A stretch of DNA of 14,905 nt from an uncultured Clostridia bacterium (GTDB lineage Bacteria; Bacillota_I; Bacilli_A; RF39; UBA660). The stretch is taken from the NCBI GenBank assembly GCA_947569225.1, contig CANORX010000006.1:1-14905 (forward strand), in the 5' to 3' direction. The first letter of the stretch is position 1; the number at the start of each line of letters is the position of its first letter. The notes under the pieces are model-generated. The model worked only from the letters and a program-made list of their open reading frames with translations. It did not search any database and was not told where the DNA came from. The position numbers and the translations under genes are program-made. This document shows, piece by piece, positions 13,923 through 14,905 of this stretch.

Positions 13923-14318
13923 TTATTTTATTTCGATTGATCTTTTTGAGTTCTTTTCTTCAACTTTTGGTACAACTACTTTTAAAGTTCCGTCTTTGAA
14001 TTCTGCTTCAATGTTTTCGTCATTAATGTCACCAATGTAAAATTGTCTTTTGAATGAACCATAAAATCTTTCTCTTTTAATATATTGTCTTCCTGTTTCT
14101 TCTTCATTGTTTTCAATGTTTTTAGTAGCTTCTATGGTAAGGTATCCGTCTTCAACATCTATTTTTATGTCATTTTTGTTAAATCCTGGAATATCGATTA
14201 CTATATTATATTTACCACCTTCTTCATAAATGTCACAATTCATGTTTGTTATTTTTTTCTCTTCTCTAAAATCGTCAAAAAAATTATCTAAATAAAATCT
14301 CCCTGGTAATAAACTCAT
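13923..14318 (-). CDS. Small heat-shock protein, Hsp20/alpha-crystallin family
   Basis: This 131-residue ATP-independent holdase binds unfolding proteins in the cytosol. The short N-terminal arm MSLLPGRFYLDNFFDDF is followed by the alpha-crystallin domain (about 25-120): CDIYEEGGKYNIVIDIPGFNKNDIKID, RERFYGSFKRQF and the signature FKDGTLKVVVPK. The C-terminal oligomerisation motif I-x-I is present in RSIEIK. The start is fixed by AAGGAGG (complement of 14327-14333), eight bases upstream. Expression is driven by a consensus promoter whose -35 lies inside a CIRCE element, so heat-inducible repression by HrcA is expected. This is the only gene in the window with that operator; the GroEL-like gene lacks one. 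Confidence 0.93.
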   Translation of the reverse strand: MSLLPGRFYLDNFFDDFREEKKITNMNCDIYEEGGKYNIVIDIPGFNKNDIKIDVEDGYLTIEATKNIENNEEETGRQYIKRERFYGSFKRQFYIGDINDENIEAEFKDGTLKVVVPKVEEKNSKRSIEIK

Positions 14319-14342
14319 TATTATCTCCTCCTTACATAATCA

Positions 14343-14371
14343 ATGATATCACTTTTTTTAGCACTTGTCAA
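14343..14371 (-). promoter_or_regulatory. Sigma-A promoter of Hsp20
   Basis: On the minus strand TTGACA (complement of 14366-14371) and TATCAT (complement of 14343-14348) are exactly 17 bp apart. The perfect -35 lies in the central part of the CIRCE repeat. Confidence 0.85.
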
Positions 14372-14384
14372 TATAGAGTGCTAA
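14358..14384. promoter_or_regulatory. CIRCE operator (HrcA binding site)
   Basis: TTAGCACTT-N9-GAGTGCTAA matches the CIRCE consensus TTAGCACTC-N9-GAGTGCTAA in 17 of 18 arm positions. The single change is the last base of the left arm as written. It overlaps the Hsp20 -35 box, a position that lets HrcA block RNA polymerase. Confidence 0.93.
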
Positions 14385-14400
14385 CTATTTATATTATATA

Positions 14401-14424
14401 CAAAAAAAGAGGAAATTATTCCTC
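14401..14424 (-). terminator. Terminator enclosing the stop of the small XRE gene
   Basis: On the minus strand GAGGAA (complement of 14419-14424) pairs perfectly with TTCCTC (complement of 14409-14414), then a run of seven Us. The TAA stop (14416-14418) falls in the four-base loop region. It isolates the XRE gene from Hsp20. Confidence 0.8.
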
Positions 14425-14658
14425 AAAGAATTCCCCTAGTTTAACCTCTAATTTGTCAGCTATTAATTTTAGTGTTTCTATAGATATTGTAGCATATACT
14501 TTTTTTGATTCTAGATTTTTTACATATCCATAGGAAAGATTACACAATTCGGCAAGTTCTTCGCCTGTGTAACCACGAAGTTTTCTAAATTTTTGAATAT
14601 TTTTACCAACTACATTATAGATATTACTAGTTGTTACTTCTTCTTTGATGTAGACCAT
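14416..14658 (-). CDS. Small XRE-family DNA-binding protein
   Basis: The 80-residue protein is almost entirely a Cro/CI-type helix-turn-helix. IQKFRKLRGYTGEELAELCNL gives helices 1 and 2, LSYGYVKNLESKK the recognition helix, and ISIETLKLIADKLEVKLGEFFEE the closing helices. Such single-domain proteins act as dimeric repressors. ATG 14658 was chosen because TGGGTG lies six bases upstream; an in-frame GTG at 14667 overlaps that site. Its promoter carries a perfect 7-7-7 inverted repeat over the -35, which suggests autoregulation. No toxin or partner gene is adjacent in the window. A strong terminator separates it from Hsp20. Confidence 0.85.
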   Translation of the reverse strand: MVYIKEEVTTSNIYNVVGKNIQKFRKLRGYTGEELAELCNLSYGYVKNLESKKVYATISIETLKLIADKLEVKLGEFFEE

Positions 14659-14686
14659 ACGTTTCACCCATTTTTATTTTCTCATA

Positions 14687-14715
14687 ATTTTAAGAATTAT
14701 TTAGTCATATGATAA
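14687..14715 (-). promoter_or_regulatory. Promoter of the small XRE gene
   Basis: On the minus strand TTATCA (complement of 14710-14715) and TAAAAT (complement of 14687-14692) are 17 bp apart. The -35 lies inside the inverted repeat at 14702-14722. Confidence 0.5.
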
Positions 14716-14722
14716 ATGACTA
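14702..14722. promoter_or_regulatory. 7-7-7 inverted repeat, probable operator
   Basis: TAGTCAT (14702-14708) and ATGACTA (14716-14722) are perfect complements separated by seven bases. The geometry suits a dimeric helix-turn-helix repressor and it covers the -35 of the XRE promoter. A second smaller repeat, AGTGA-N5-TCACT, abuts it at 14722-14736. Confidence 0.55.
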
Positions 14723-14831
14723 GTGATATTTTCACTTTACTATAATATTTTATCATTTTTTTAGCTTCCTTTATATAGTAAATTTTATAAACGTAATATT
14801 TTTTTATTTTTGTAAATAAATTGTCTTAATT

Positions 14832-14892
14832 TGTTATAATTTCTTTGATATTATTTTTTGAGAATGTTATAATAAAACAGTTATGTTATAAT
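14832..14892 (+). promoter_or_regulatory. Stacked promoters reading out of the window
   Basis: TGTTATAAT occurs three times (14832-14840, 14865-14873, 14884-14892). The middle one has TTGATA (14845-14850) with 17-bp spacing, giving a near-consensus extended -10 promoter. The rest of 14659-14905 holds no ORF; a plus-strand gene or RNA probably begins just past the end. Confidence 0.55.
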
Positions 14893-14905
14893 TAAAAAGA
14901 TCACA

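Noticed and set aside
14085..14291. Plus-strand open frame rich in F and I
   Set aside because: It is antisense within Hsp20, with shadow composition.
14416..14658. XRE protein as antitoxin of a toxin-antitoxin pair
   Set aside because: No small toxin-like ORF lies upstream or downstream; Hsp20 follows after a terminator.

Overview
The window is strongly AT-rich bacterial DNA read with the standard bacterial code (TGA is used as a stop). It has Gram-positive-type AGGTG/AGGAGG ribosome sites, sigma-A-like promoters (TTGATT-N17-TATAAT), many extended -10 boxes (TGnTATAAT) and a near-perfect CIRCE operator. Together with YtxH, XRE-membrane/DUF4097 and CHAT-less single-copy housekeeping genes, this suggests a low-GC Bacillota (Bacilli side, possibly one of the uncultured gut lineages related to RF39/Erysipelotrichia). 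The lineage is an inference from composition and gene style; no rRNA is present. No tRNA, CRISPR array, insertion sequence or prophage was seen.

Layout. (1) 43-3622, plus strand: one promoter leads into a tightly coupled cassette. It holds a radical SAM DNA modification/repair protein (TIGR03916 type) with a clamp-binding-like C-terminus, its usual partner with a DUF4130 domain, and then a divergent GroEL-type chaperonin. The chaperonin reads as two overlapping halves and also lacks an in-frame start for its N-terminal strand. (2) 3672-6076, plus: an SDR oxidoreductase of the YhdF/YghA type, then three small genes of unknown function, two of them membrane-associated. (3) 6168-7722, plus: a GTG-started XRE regulator with a membrane tail overlapping a membrane-anchored DUF4097 beta-repeat protein, closed by a terminator. 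(4) 7840-9577: two thioredoxin-fold membrane proteins facing each other across a YtxH gene. The plus-strand one has no cysteine at all and the minus-strand one has CKWC. (5) 9677-13865, plus: an alpha/beta hydrolase, a ZIP metal transporter, then a DltE-like SDR and an acyl-CoA synthetase that look like a lipid-related pair. (6) 13923-14658, minus: an Hsp20 small heat-shock protein under a promoter embedded in CIRCE, and a small XRE regulator with a probable self-regulating operator. (7) 14659-14905: no gene; it holds that regulator's promoter and stacked plus-strand promoters reading out of the window.

The most interesting points are the split GroEL-like gene inside a DNA-repair cassette, an in-frame 27-bp tandem duplication next to the radical SAM cysteines, the Cys-less thioredoxin-like protein, and two genes whose Shine-Dalgarno sequence is positioned for a short out-of-frame ORF rather than for the annotated start.
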